64,000 bases of DNA from contig NZ_JAIWPJ010000005.1 in the NCBI RefSeq assembly GCF_020515625.1, positions 62,001-126,000 on the forward strand. Reading direction: 5' to 3'. The DNA is from Natrinema amylolyticum. Lineage in GTDB: Archaea > Halobacteriota > Halobacteria > Halobacteriales > Natrialbaceae. Below, in pieces: positions 27,133-35,894 of the stretch (the first letter of the stretch is position 1; the number at the start of each line of letters is the position of its first letter). The position numbers were made by a program, and so were the translations under genes. The notes beneath the pieces are model-generated. The model was not told where the DNA came from, searched no databases, and worked only from the letters and a program-made list of their open reading frames with translations.

Positions 27133-27894
27133 TCAGTCGTCGAAGAAGTCGGCGACCCGCCGCTGGGTCTCGTCTTCCTGATAGGCCGCGATCGCGTGGT
27201 GAATCGCCTGCTGCATCGCCTCCTCGAGGTTCAGCGGCCGGGCCGAGTGGACCTGGCGTTTGGCGAGCCCGTGGACGTAGGTGGGCTTGCTCGCGAGGTC
27301 GTCCTCGAGGGCCCGGAGTTCGTCCTCGAACGCCGCGGAATCGTGGACTTCCTCGACCAGCCCCGCGTCGAACGCGCGGTCGGCATCGATCGTTCGATCG
27401 GTCATGATCAGGTACTTGGTCAGTCCCTCGCCGACGAATCCCGGGAGCTTCTGTGCGCCGCCCAGGTCCATCGCGAGTCCCATCTCGGACTCCGGAAGGC
27501 CGAACTCCGCGGATTCGTCGGCGATGCGGATATCACAGGCCAGCGCTAGTTCGAGACCGCCGCCGAGGACGTGGCCTTCCAAGGCGGCGACGACGGGCGC
27601 GTCCAGTCGCTCGATGGCCCGCAAGTCCTCGTGGATCGACTCGAGTTGATCGCGGACGACGAGCGGATCCGCCGCGCCCCACTCCGGTACGTCCGACATG
27701 TCCACGCCGGCCGAGAAGGTTCCGTCCGCGCCGCGGATCGTCACCACGTCGACGTCCTCGGCCGCGAACTCGTCGAATGCGTCGCCGATCGCGGCGAACA
27801 TCTCGCCGGTCAGCGAGTTGGCCTTCTCCGGCCGGTCGAGCGTCACCGTCGCGCGGCCGTTCGATCGCTCTACGAGAATGTCACTCCCACTCAT
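27133..27894 (-). CDS. Enoyl-CoA hydratase/isomerase family protein (second, convergent)
   Basis: 253 residues, crotonase fold. LDRPEKANSLTGEMF at the N-terminus, GADGTFSAGVDMSD and ALEGHVLGGGLELALACDIR for the oxyanion hole, ESEMGLAMDLGGAQKLPGFVG for the active-site helix. It is a paralog of the gene on the other strand that ends 45 bp away. Position suggests a role in the same degradation pathway, but it has its own promoter. Could be a 2,3-enoyl hydratase or an isomerase. Confidence 0.85.
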   Translation of the reverse strand: MSGSDILVERSNGRATVTLDRPEKANSLTGEMFAAIGDAFDEFAAEDVDVVTIRGADGTFSAGVDMSDVPEWGAADPLVVRDQLESIHEDLRAIERLDAPVVAALEGHVLGGGLELALACDIRIADESAEFGLPESEMGLAMDLGGAQKLPGFVGEGLTKYLIMTDRTIDADRAFDAGLVEEVHDSAAFEDELRALEDDLASKPTYVHGLAKRQVHSARPLNLEEAMQQAIHHAIAAYQEDETQRRVADFFDD

Positions 27895-28080
27895 GGATGT
27901 TCGTACCTTATCCCGGGTGTTAGTGCTTCCGCAGAATCGACTCGCTGCTCGGCCGTCGGTGGTCGCATCGGCTCGAGGAAGGAGTTCGTGGGTACTCGAG
28001 ACGAGCGACCGATAGCGAATCGTCCGGCAGGAGAATACCGAGTTACTCGGCGTTTCGCGGCGACCGAGCGGGATTTCGGC

Positions 28081-29007
28081 TTATCGACCGACGGCGAGTT
28101 CCGTCTCGAGGTCGCCGCCGTTCAGCAGCGATCGAACGAGGTCGACCGTCTCGGTCGTCTCCGCCGTGTTCTCGAGCAACACCGTCTCGCTGGGGAACAG
28201 CTGCTCGCCCAGCAGGAGCCCGTGTTCGCGCGCGGTCGATCCGGTCACCGTCAGGTAGACGCCCAGACCCGCGTCAGCGATGGCCGCCTCCTCCTCGCGG
28301 CCCTCCTCGGGATAGTAAAATTCGATGCCCTCGAGCGCCCGCGTGCCGAGGACCGCTTGCACGAGCCGTTCGTATCGCGGCTCGATACAGAGCGGGCCCT
28401 CGTAGCTCTCGAGGAAGTCCCGATCGAGCGATCCCGAAGCCGGGGCGACCTCGGGCGTGGCCAACAGCGTGTGGTAGACGGTATCGCCGAGCCCGGTAAC
28501 GACCTGGACGTCGGTGTCGGAGGGATCGATCCGGGCGTTGACGTCGGCGATCCGGCCGAGCGGCTCCGGTCGGAGCTCGACGACCTCCTCGAGGACGAGG
28601 TCGGCGCTGTCGAACCCGAGCGCGAACTCGTGGGTCCGAAGCGATCGAAACGGCTCCTCGCGACCCACGAGCTGGATCACCGCGTCGTCGGGGGCTCCCT
28701 CGACGCCCGTTAGCGGAATTATCACGCTGTCGAAGACGATCCGGCGCGGTTTGCCGGCCCGATCGTCCCGCAAGAGTGTGTACTCGGGTTCGGTCGGATC
28801 GTCGACGGCGCTGTAGTCGGCGAGACGATGGTAGACATCCTCCTCGTCGGAGTCTATGGTGCCCTTCGTGAGCGCCTTTTCGTGGCGAAGCGTCGACGTA
28901 ATGTCGTCCGCGAGCTCGGGGACGTCCAGGCGGTTAGCGAGGCGGTCGAGCACCGACTCGAGGGGGCGCCCCTTGCGCGGAACAGCGATCGGTATCGTCT
29001 CGCCCAT
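28081..29007 (-). CDS. HisG-like protein of unknown function
   Basis: 308 residues from ATG 29007. It begins like ATP phosphoribosyltransferase (IPIAVPRKGRPLESVLDRLA), and its C-terminal third follows the HisG plan: LCIEPRYERLVQAVL, then AIADAGLGVYLTVTGSTARE, HGLLLGEQLF and a final VLLEN. The middle is different, and the canonical phosphate-loop sequence of HisG is not seen. It is likely a type 2 periplasmic-binding-fold relative with another substrate. A TTTATCC box about 25 nt before 29007 supports a leaderless start there rather than at the GTG 15 nt upstream. Confidence 0.55.
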   Translation of the reverse strand: MGETIPIAVPRKGRPLESVLDRLANRLDVPELADDITSTLRHEKALTKGTIDSDEEDVYHRLADYSAVDDPTEPEYTLLRDDRAGKPRRIVFDSVIIPLTGVEGAPDDAVIQLVGREEPFRSLRTHEFALGFDSADLVLEEVVELRPEPLGRIADVNARIDPSDTDVQVVTGLGDTVYHTLLATPEVAPASGSLDRDFLESYEGPLCIEPRYERLVQAVLGTRALEGIEFYYPEEGREEEAAIADAGLGVYLTVTGSTAREHGLLLGEQLFPSETVLLENTAETTETVDLVRSLLNGGDLETELAVGR

Positions 29008-29088
29008 CGACAGATGGTCCACTGCCGACGGATAAACGAGTTGTGTTTCCGGAATAGCGCTGCATCGAGTCGATAGCGGCGACGCGGC

Positions 29089-31332
29089 TCAGTCCGAGAA
29101 CATCGAGCCGAGCTGGTCGCGCCACTCCTGCATGTCCGTCACGTCCGCCTTCACGTCCTCGAGTTCGTCCTCGACGGATTCGACGTCGTCTTCGACGTCC
29201 TCGAGATCTGCCGCGACGTCCTCGACGTCCGATTCGACGGCCCCGATCTCTTCTTCCACGGACTCGACGTCGGCTTCGACGGCCTCGACGTCTCCTTCCA
29301 CGGACTCGACATCGGATTCGACCGATTCGACGTCTTCCTCTACGGACTCGACGTCCGATTCGACGGTTTCCAGTTCGCCCTCGACCGTCTCGAGTCCGTT
29401 CGACACCGTTTCGACCTCGGCGTCGACCCCGTCGATATCGGTCGCGAGGTCGTCGACGGTCGCTTCGAGGTCGCCGACGTCGTCGTCGACCGCGTTCAGA
29501 TCGGCCTCGATATCGGCGTTCCAGTCGCTGAGATCGGCGACGTCACCGTCGAGGTCGGCGACCTGTGACTCCGTTCCCGCGAGTCGGTCGTCCATCGACG
29601 CGAGGTCGCCTTCGAGCGCCTCGATATCGGTCTGGATCTCCTCGATGAGCTGTGCGCCCGTCCCGTTCTCCTCGAGGAACGTCTCGAGCGCGTCGGTGTA
29701 GGCCGCGACCTCCTCGACACGAGACTGGAGGTGCTCGACTTTCGCGATGTCGGGCCCCGAGGGCTCGAGATCGAGTGCCGCCCGGACGGTCTCGAGATCG
29801 TCGTCGTCGACCGTCCCGTCGCGGATCTCGGCCGCGAGACGGGTCGCGATCGACCCGCTGACGTCGGGAGCGGAGGTCGGCGCTGTGTCGGCCGGTTCTG
29901 ACTCGGCCGCGTCCTCGGCGTCGACGTCGGTGTCGTCGGCCTCGGCCACTGCGTCTTCGGACTCCGCCTCGAGGTCGGGCTCGGTCGCCGTCTCGCTCGA
30001 GTCGTCCGCGACGCCATCGTCCGTCACGGGTTCGTCGTCCGCGACTTCGTGGTCGTCTCCGGCGGTCGGTTCGGAATCCGCAGTCGGTTCGTTGTCGCCC
30101 TCGGCTGCATCGACAGCCGGCTCGTCGGCGTCCGAATCGTCTGCACCGACAGCCGGCTCGTCGACGTCCGCATCGGCTGCATCGACAGTCGGCTCGTCGA
30201 TGTCCGTCTCGTCGGCGTCGTCAGCCTGCTCGTCAGCGTCCGTATCCGCGTCGGCGTCGGTCTCGGAATCGGCGTCGAGTTCCGGCTCGGGCGACCCGCT
30301 GTCGTCGTCCTCGGCCTCGTCGTCAGATTCGTCGCCCTCGTCGATGGACTCGATGGCGTCGGATTCGGTCTCAACCGTCTCGTCTGCGTCGGCCGCCGAC
30401 TCTGCGTCGGTGTCGGCCGCCGACTCCTCGAGACCGAGATCGATCGCGGGTTCGTCCTCCTCGTCCGCCTCAGCGTCGTCTTCGAGCGTGTCGTCGGTAT
30501 CGTCCGGCTCGGAATCTCCCGGTACGGTTTCGTCACTCCCCGTCTCGTCCGTGTCGGTGCCGAGATCGAGTTCGACTGCGGATTCATCGGTCCCGTCGTC
30601 TGCGTCGAGGTCGAGTGCGGATTCGTCGTCGCCGTCCGACTCCGGGATCTCCTCTTCCGCGAATCCGAGATCGATGTCTGGCGCGTCCGCTTCGTCCTCG
30701 GCATCGTCCGCGTCGGCGTCGACCGGATCGGGGTCGGTGTCGATGTCACCGAGATCGAGATCGAGCCCGCCCGACTCCTCGTCGGCGTCCTCGCTCGAGT
30801 CGGACTCCGCGTCCGCCGTCGCGTCGTCGGACTCGCCGTCCTCGAGTCCCGGAACGGAGTCGGAGTCGCCGGCGATCATGTCCTTGACGGCCTGGTTGCG
30901 GTCCTCGGAGACGATGTTATCGATGACCTCGTCGTCGACTTCGTCGGCCGCCGCGGCGTCGTTGCTGGTCTCGCGTTCGGTGATCGTCGGTTCGGTGAGG
31001 AACTCCGCGGCCTGACTCTCGTCGTCGATCTGGATGCCGTAGACCGTCTCGAGTCGCTCGCCGGGCTCGAGCGTGGCGATGAACTCGACGTGGTGGTCCT
31101 GATAGGCCGTCCAGTCGTCGCTGTGAAAGTCGGGATGGAACCCGACCTTGTCCATCGGGAACGACTCGGGAACGTCCTCCGAGAGCTGAAACGTCACGGG
31201 GTCGTCGCGATCCGATTCGATCTCGAACCGGATCGCGGGGACGGGAAACTCGTCCGCAGTGAACGTCTTTCGGACGCCTATCCCGTCAGTACTGACCTCG
31301 ATCACGTCGTCCGTGTCGGCGGTGCTACTCAT
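29089..31332 (-). CDS. Very acidic coiled-coil protein with an N-terminal beta domain
   Basis: 747 residues. Residues 1-115 form a globular beta-rich domain (VRKTFTADEFPVPAIRFEIE, VTFQLSEDVPESFPMDK, VEFIATLEPGERLETVYGI). About 125-485 is low-complexity Asp/Glu/Ser/Ala (mean charge extremely negative). From about 489 a short structured part (SIATRLAAEIRDGTVDDDDL) leads into a coiled coil (about 525-735) ending in ten near-perfect heptads. No membrane segment or signal is seen. The architecture suggests a scaffolding or spacer protein; I do not recognise the family. It has its own TATA-like TTTATAG about 28 nt upstream. Confidence 0.8.
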   Translation of the reverse strand: MSSTADTDDVIEVSTDGIGVRKTFTADEFPVPAIRFEIESDRDDPVTFQLSEDVPESFPMDKVGFHPDFHSDDWTAYQDHHVEFIATLEPGERLETVYGIQIDDESQAAEFLTEPTITERETSNDAAAADEVDDEVIDNIVSEDRNQAVKDMIAGDSDSVPGLEDGESDDATADAESDSSEDADEESGGLDLDLGDIDTDPDPVDADADDAEDEADAPDIDLGFAEEEIPESDGDDESALDLDADDGTDESAVELDLGTDTDETGSDETVPGDSEPDDTDDTLEDDAEADEEDEPAIDLGLEESAADTDAESAADADETVETESDAIESIDEGDESDDEAEDDDSGSPEPELDADSETDADADTDADEQADDADETDIDEPTVDAADADVDEPAVGADDSDADEPAVDAAEGDNEPTADSEPTAGDDHEVADDEPVTDDGVADDSSETATEPDLEAESEDAVAEADDTDVDAEDAAESEPADTAPTSAPDVSGSIATRLAAEIRDGTVDDDDLETVRAALDLEPSGPDIAKVEHLQSRVEEVAAYTDALETFLEENGTGAQLIEEIQTDIEALEGDLASMDDRLAGTESQVADLDGDVADLSDWNADIEADLNAVDDDVGDLEATVDDLATDIDGVDAEVETVSNGLETVEGELETVESDVESVEEDVESVESDVESVEGDVEAVEADVESVEEEIGAVESDVEDVAADLEDVEDDVESVEDELEDVKADVTDMQEWRDQLGSMFSD
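29152..29361 (-). repeat. Ten tandem 21-bp units encoding coiled-coil heptads
   Basis: Within the acidic coiled-coil gene, ten consecutive seven-residue units of the form V-E-x-[DE]-[VIL]-x-[SAD] (for example VESDVES, VEEDVES, VEGDVEA) give a 21-bp DNA period. The hydrophobic residues at positions 1 and 5 produce the 3-4 spacing of a left-handed coiled coil. The high unit similarity suggests growth by slippage or unequal crossing-over. Confidence 0.75.
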
Positions 31333-31390
31333 ATGGGCCCAACGTTACCATACCATTACTATAAATTGTGCGGACGGACTCATATCTGAT

Positions 31391-32227
31391 CTACGACAGG
31401 TCGACGCGATCACCGATCTCGACGATTTCGAGTCGCTGCGGATACTCGAAGCTGTTCGCGTGATGGTGCAGCGCCGTCGGATCGGCGGTGAGTCCCTTCC
31501 ACATGTCCCAGTGACTCGGCAGGAGCCGCTCGCACTCGAGGGCGTCGGCGCACTCGACGATCTGGTTCTCGTCGTTGTACCAGCGGGTCCGCTGTAGCTC
31601 GCGGGTCTGTTTGTCCGGAACCCGTCCGACGGTACCGAACGCGAGCGCCGCGAGGTCGATCTCGTACTCCTCGCCGATCCGCTCGAACTCGTCGGTGGGT
31701 TTCGTGTCCCCGCCGTGGAAGAACGTTCCCGCCTCGTGTTCGAACACGTAACTCACGGGGTGGGTCGAGTCCGGATCGTTCGCCTGCTCGACGTGGACGG
31801 TAAATTCGCCGATCTCGAGGGTGTCGCCTTCGGTGATCTCGGTCAACTGGTCGCCGGTCACCTCCCACTCGTCGGTCCAGGCCTCGTCCTCGCGGGCGAC
31901 CGCGATGCTGTCGTCGGGTGCGTAGAAGGTGGTGCCCGTGTTCGCGAGGATCGGTGCCTGGCTCGGCCCGTGAACGTGGTCGGTGTGTTCGTGGGTCGCC
32001 AGCACCGCGTCGGCTTCGGTCACGTCGTCCGGCTCGAACGGGACGGGGATCATGCGGATCGTCCGCGGCGGACTGCCCAGCCCGAAGTACGGGTCGACGT
32101 AGATCGTCGTCCCGTCGCCGCCCTTGACGACGAAGCCGTTACAGCCGAGATACCATATCGCGACGCCGTCCGGAGTCGCGTCTTCGATCTCTCGAACGAG
32201 CCAGTCTCCCCAGTCGCTTGCGATCAT
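31391..32227 (-). CDS. MBL-fold metal-dependent hydrolase (UlaG-like)
   Basis: 278 residues from ATG 32227. Metallo-beta-lactamase motif H79-E-H81-T-D83-H84 (ATHEHTDHVHG), a later metal-binding Asp in HGGDTKPTDE, and a C-terminal His in LPSHWDMWKG. The layout, with IYVDPYFG before the HxHxDH and no long exonuclease insert, is that of the UlaG/L-ascorbate-6-phosphate lactonase-like subgroup. Substrate unknown. The frame is open far upstream of 32227, but that part is Ser/Arg-rich shadow of the next gene. Confidence 0.83.
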   Translation of the reverse strand: MIASDWGDWLVREIEDATPDGVAIWYLGCNGFVVKGGDGTTIYVDPYFGLGSPPRTIRMIPVPFEPDDVTEADAVLATHEHTDHVHGPSQAPILANTGTTFYAPDDSIAVAREDEAWTDEWEVTGDQLTEITEGDTLEIGEFTVHVEQANDPDSTHPVSYVFEHEAGTFFHGGDTKPTDEFERIGEEYEIDLAALAFGTVGRVPDKQTRELQRTRWYNDENQIVECADALECERLLPSHWDMWKGLTADPTALHHHANSFEYPQRLEIVEIGDRVDLS

Positions 32228-32357
32228 ACTCGAGGATGCGCGGACCGATTGGGTAAGTGTTGTCGTCTCCGGCGACGGGGTGACGTGACGGGAGCAGCGA
32301 GACCGGCGCGACGAGATCGAACTAAGAGAAGCAGTGCGATGAACGGACGGCCACTGT

Positions 32358-33569
32358 CTAGAGCGGGAACTGCGAGCGCCGGTCCGTCTCGCGCGCGTCG
32401 AGTTCGTCGAGTCGCGAGCCGAGCATCTGGCGCATGATGACGACGAGGCCGTTGTCCGGGCCGTCGCCAACGAGTGCCGTTTCGGCGTACTCGCCGTCGC
32501 CCGGGGCCGGCCGTCCGAGCGTACCGATCATGACCGCGTCGCGGTCTGCGAATACCAGCCGGCCGACCGACTCGCCCTCCGGCGGCAGGTTGAGCCAGTC
32601 CACGCGGGGCTCCCAGAGTTCGACTTCGGGTACGCGCTCGCGGACGAGGTCACGGACGCGCGGATCTCGCGACCCGAGGGTGACGTCGACGCCGCGGTCG
32701 ACCGCATCTTCGATCCGGCGGAAACAGCCCTCCTCGAGCAGTCCGGTCGTCGTGAACAGCAAGAAGAGTTCGTCGTCGGCTCGCTCACAGAGGGACTGTC
32801 CGGTCGCGATGACCTCGTCCCGGCCCTCGAGGGTTCGAACGTCCGTTCGACCCGTCTCGGCATCGCCCGCGGCCGTTTCGGCGTCCGTCGCCGGCGCACT
32901 GTCAGCGGGCCGGATCCACTCGGCGCGAACGACGGGGTGGCCCTCGTAGGAGACGCGGTCCGCGTCGTCGTCGTAGCCCACGAGCGTCGCGTCGTGTAAC
33001 ACCGGGAGGTGAACGTGAACGAGCGATGCCAGCACCTCGTCGACGCGCTCTCTCGAGACGTCGCGCTCGTTCGTCTCGGCCTCGCGCGCCGCGACGTCGC
33101 GGGCGAGCGTTTCGGTGGTAATCAGATGATACTGATCGCTGAGCACCGCGAGGACGGTCCGCCGGCGGTCGTCGGCGAGCGCCTCGAGAACGGCGTCGAG
33201 TTCGTCCGCGTCGGTCGTCTCGCGGTCCGACGTGACAGTCTCGAACGCAGGCTCGTCGAACACCCAGTGATCGGTCGTCCGGAGCAGTCCGTCGTCGGTC
33301 TCCTCGAGTAGCCCCGCGTCCGTCAGTCGAGGCACGAGCCGGTGGTGGAGCGCGACGAGCGCTCGCTGGTGATCGTCGTCGGTGACCGCGGCGAGGCGTT
33401 TATCATCGGTTACTGCCGCGAGTCGGAAGGCAAGATCCTCTTTCCCGATCCCGTGGGGCGTTCGGTCGCGGACGAGACGGAGGACGGTCCGTCGGCGGGC
33501 GTTGGCGAGGGCGTCGAAAAGTTCGTCGCGGGTGGCGGCCGCGGATCCGCTCTGGACTGAGTTACTCAT
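32358..33569 (-). CDS. Regulator with two DUF7344-like winged-helix domains and a TrmB-like sensor domain
   Basis: 403 residues. Two similar N-terminal units: about 12-105 (DELFDALANARRRTVLRLV, then LVALHHRLVPRLTDAGLLEE) and about 125-225 (DAVLEALADDRRRTVLAVL, then LASLVHVHLPVLHDATLVGY). Each looks like the duplicated haloarchaeal winged-helix module. The C-terminal part (about 255-390: LCERADDELFLLFTTTGLLE, CFRRIEDAVDRGVDVTLGSR, VGRLVFADRDAVMIGT) matches the phospholipase-D-like sensor region of TrmB-type regulators. Probably a ligand-responsive transcription regulator; target genes are not evident. Lies upstream of the MBL gene on the same strand. Confidence 0.75.
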   Translation of the reverse strand: MSNSVQSGSAAATRDELFDALANARRRTVLRLVRDRTPHGIGKEDLAFRLAAVTDDKRLAAVTDDDHQRALVALHHRLVPRLTDAGLLEETDDGLLRTTDHWVFDEPAFETVTSDRETTDADELDAVLEALADDRRRTVLAVLSDQYHLITTETLARDVAAREAETNERDVSRERVDEVLASLVHVHLPVLHDATLVGYDDDADRVSYEGHPVVRAEWIRPADSAPATDAETAAGDAETGRTDVRTLEGRDEVIATGQSLCERADDELFLLFTTTGLLEEGCFRRIEDAVDRGVDVTLGSRDPRVRDLVRERVPEVELWEPRVDWLNLPPEGESVGRLVFADRDAVMIGTLGRPAPGDGEYAETALVGDGPDNGLVVIMRQMLGSRLDELDARETDRRSQFPL

Positions 33570-33847
33570 CGACTACTGGTCGGGGACTAGCGTGCAAAAG
33601 GACTGCTCCAAACTACTTTGGATTCAGTGTCGTATTACCCATCATTAGGAAGATATTTAATGATATATACTATTTTTCTAGAGAACGTAGTACTCTATTT
33701 CGGTGAGGGTTGAGAATATGAAATTATTTACTACTATTGTCCATCGCTGACGATCGTCGATACCTGAACGTCGGCGATATCGGAATGACGTCGATACCGA
33801 TCGATCGACTCGGAGAACGAGCGAGGGGCGACGAGCGGTTTCCGTCG

Positions 33848-34897
33848 CTACCAGGTGCCGTGGAACGTGTCGAACGAGAGGCTATCGAGCGGTTCGTCGC
33901 CGACGGCGATGCGATACTCTCCGGGGGTGAGCATCGGCTTGTGGAACTGCGGGCCGTCGTCGGTCGTGATCCGCGGACAGCCGGTGTTGACGAACGCGTC
34001 CATGTCGAAGTTCCGCAGGCGGTCCGGCGTCACCTCGTCCATCGTGATGAGATAGGCGTTGTCGTTGTCGTCGATGATCTCCTGAGCCATCTCCCAGCGG
34101 CCCTGGCCGATCTTGGTACAGAAGATAACGCCCCACTTCTCAGCGTCCATCGCGCGGTGGACCGCGCCGTACCGTTGCTTCATGAACTTCTCGGTGTCCG
34201 CGAGGGTGACGACGTTGTTGACGGGGTCGGCGATGACGACGTGTTTCTCGGGGTACTCCATTGCCAGCCCCAGGGGATGGAATTTGCCGCCGCCGACGTA
34301 GAGCACTTGATCCGCCGGTACGTCCGCGCTCGCGTAGTTACAGCCCAGCACCTGTCCTTCGTTGGTCAGCCGTTCGTCGCCGCGACGGCTGTGGACCTCG
34401 TAGCCCCGCTCCTCTAAGAACTCGCTCATCTCCTCGTAGCGGTTCATGTGCTGAGCGGTCGTCACGAGACCGACGTCTTCGGTCTCCTCGGGCGGCTCTA
34501 AGGTGTCGAGGGACTCCTCCATGATCGGCGTGACCTCGACGTTCGAGAACAGCGGCACGTAGATCACCTTGTCCGTGTTCTTCATCGGCGAGTGGCCGAA
34601 GTGGACGAACACGTCGGTGCGTTTCATTAGATAGGTATCGAGGTCACAGGCGCCGTAACACGGCTGACCCGAGAGCATGAACGTCACGTCGTCGCCGGAC
34701 AGTTCGCGGAGGTCGTCGGCGACGGCCGGGCCGCGCCGTTTCAGTCCCTCCGGGAACTGCAGGCCGACCTTCTTCGCGTCTCGCTCCTCGATCGCCTTGA
34801 CGATCTGCTCGAGTTCGTAGTCCCACTCGCGGTCGTGCTTGAGCTGCATTCCGGTGTTCCGGAGGTCCCCCTCGGTGTACTCCGACTCCTGACTCAT
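33848..34897 (-). CDS. dph2: Diphthamide biosynthesis enzyme Dph2
   Basis: 349 residues from ATG 34897 (MSQESEYTEG). Archaeal Dph2 is a radical-SAM-like homodimer that transfers the 3-amino-3-carboxypropyl group of SAM to a His of elongation factor 2. The three cluster Cys are present with family spacing: C84 (QPCYGACD), C186 (LGCNYAS) and C307 (NTGCPRI). An earlier in-frame ATG at 34933 would add 12 untypical residues. Stands alone on the minus strand. Confidence 0.95.
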   Translation of the reverse strand: MSQESEYTEGDLRNTGMQLKHDREWDYELEQIVKAIEERDAKKVGLQFPEGLKRRGPAVADDLRELSGDDVTFMLSGQPCYGACDLDTYLMKRTDVFVHFGHSPMKNTDKVIYVPLFSNVEVTPIMEESLDTLEPPEETEDVGLVTTAQHMNRYEEMSEFLEERGYEVHSRRGDERLTNEGQVLGCNYASADVPADQVLYVGGGKFHPLGLAMEYPEKHVVIADPVNNVVTLADTEKFMKQRYGAVHRAMDAEKWGVIFCTKIGQGRWEMAQEIIDDNDNAYLITMDEVTPDRLRNFDMDAFVNTGCPRITTDDGPQFHKPMLTPGEYRIAVGDEPLDSLSFDTFHGTW

Positions 34898-35029
34898 TGA
34901 GCGTCCTAACGCCCACGGACGTATATACTGCACGCTGTGCCGAAACGGTCGCCTTCGTCGTGTCCACCGTCGAATTCAGGGATCGATTTCGGAGACGGGG
35001 TCCGCCGACGGCGTCTCTCCGACCCGCGA

Positions 35030-35620
35030 TCAGGAGAGTTCGCCGGCTCGCTCGGACGGGGTGACGTCGCCGGCCGCACACGTCTCGAACGCGGCCCGGA
35101 AGTCGTCGCGGTCGAACGACGCCACCAACTCGTCCAGGTCCGAAAATACCGCCTCGAGTCGACGCTCGAGGGCGGCGTACTCCGCGTCGCACTCGGAGGT
35201 GGGGTCCGCGTTCGAGCGGGCCTCGAGCGTGCCGCGTTTCGCGGCGAGGGTCGCGCATTCGGCCATCAACTCGTCGTAGCGAGCGCGGCGCAGCAGACGG
35301 TCGACGGTCTCGCGGAGGTCGGCTTTCGCGAGCGGCTTGACGAGCGTTTCGCCGGCCACAGTGGAGGTGTTCCCTCGCTCGCCGTCGCAAAGTGTCCCCG
35401 TCGCGGCTCGGTGCTCGACTTCGGCTGCGACGGCGGTTCCGGCCGCCGTCCGGAGGCCCTGTCCGACCAGTACGACGTCGACGTCCGCGAGCGCTGCGAG
35501 AGCGTCGTCGCCGTCCGTCGTCGCCTCGATGCGATAGTCTCCCACGAGCCATGACCGTATCTCCGTTACTACGGCGGGATCCTCGTCCGCGACGAGGACG
35601 GTGTTGGTATCACCAGTCAT
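35030..35620 (-). CDS. Receiver-like/HalX protein lacking the phospho-acceptor Asp
   Basis: 196 residues. N-terminal receiver fold (VLVADEDPAVVTEIRSWLV) keeps the acidic pocket (D12-E13-D14) and the K95-P (TLVKPLAKADL). The position after strand 3, normally Asp, reads VVLVG at 49-53, so Gly53 replaces the phosphorylated residue. The C-terminal region (about 125-190: LERRLEAVFSDLDELVASFD) is the haloarchaeal HalX domain. It is therefore probably a phosphorylation-independent (pseudo-receiver) signalling protein. No kinase gene is adjacent. Confidence 0.8.
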   Translation of the reverse strand: MTGDTNTVLVADEDPAVVTEIRSWLVGDYRIEATTDGDDALAALADVDVVLVGQGLRTAAGTAVAAEVEHRAATGTLCDGERGNTSTVAGETLVKPLAKADLRETVDRLLRRARYDELMAECATLAAKRGTLEARSNADPTSECDAEYAALERRLEAVFSDLDELVASFDRDDFRAAFETCAAGDVTPSERAGELS

Positions 35621-35894
35621 CATTCGGAATGGTATCCGTTCGTGCCCCTATCAATATCAAACTGTGGAAAAATTTATATCTGTTTACACGAACCCGGACG
35701 GTTCAGTGGCTGGAACCGACGGTCGCTGATGGAACGCCGAGCCAGTACGACAGTGTCGGCGACGGAAACGGAGCAGACGTACTTCCCGCGGTTGCTACTG
35801 TCCGTTCGAACCGGCCGATCCGGAGTATACGATCACTGACTCGGTTCGTTTTTCGTCCCAACAGTCATAGTACTGGAGTGTAAACGAAGGACTA

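Noticed and set aside
29747-31015. 422-residue Ser-rich open frame on the plus strand
   Set aside because: It is the antisense shadow of the Asp/Glu low-complexity region of the acidic coiled-coil gene; the composition has no protein-like pattern.
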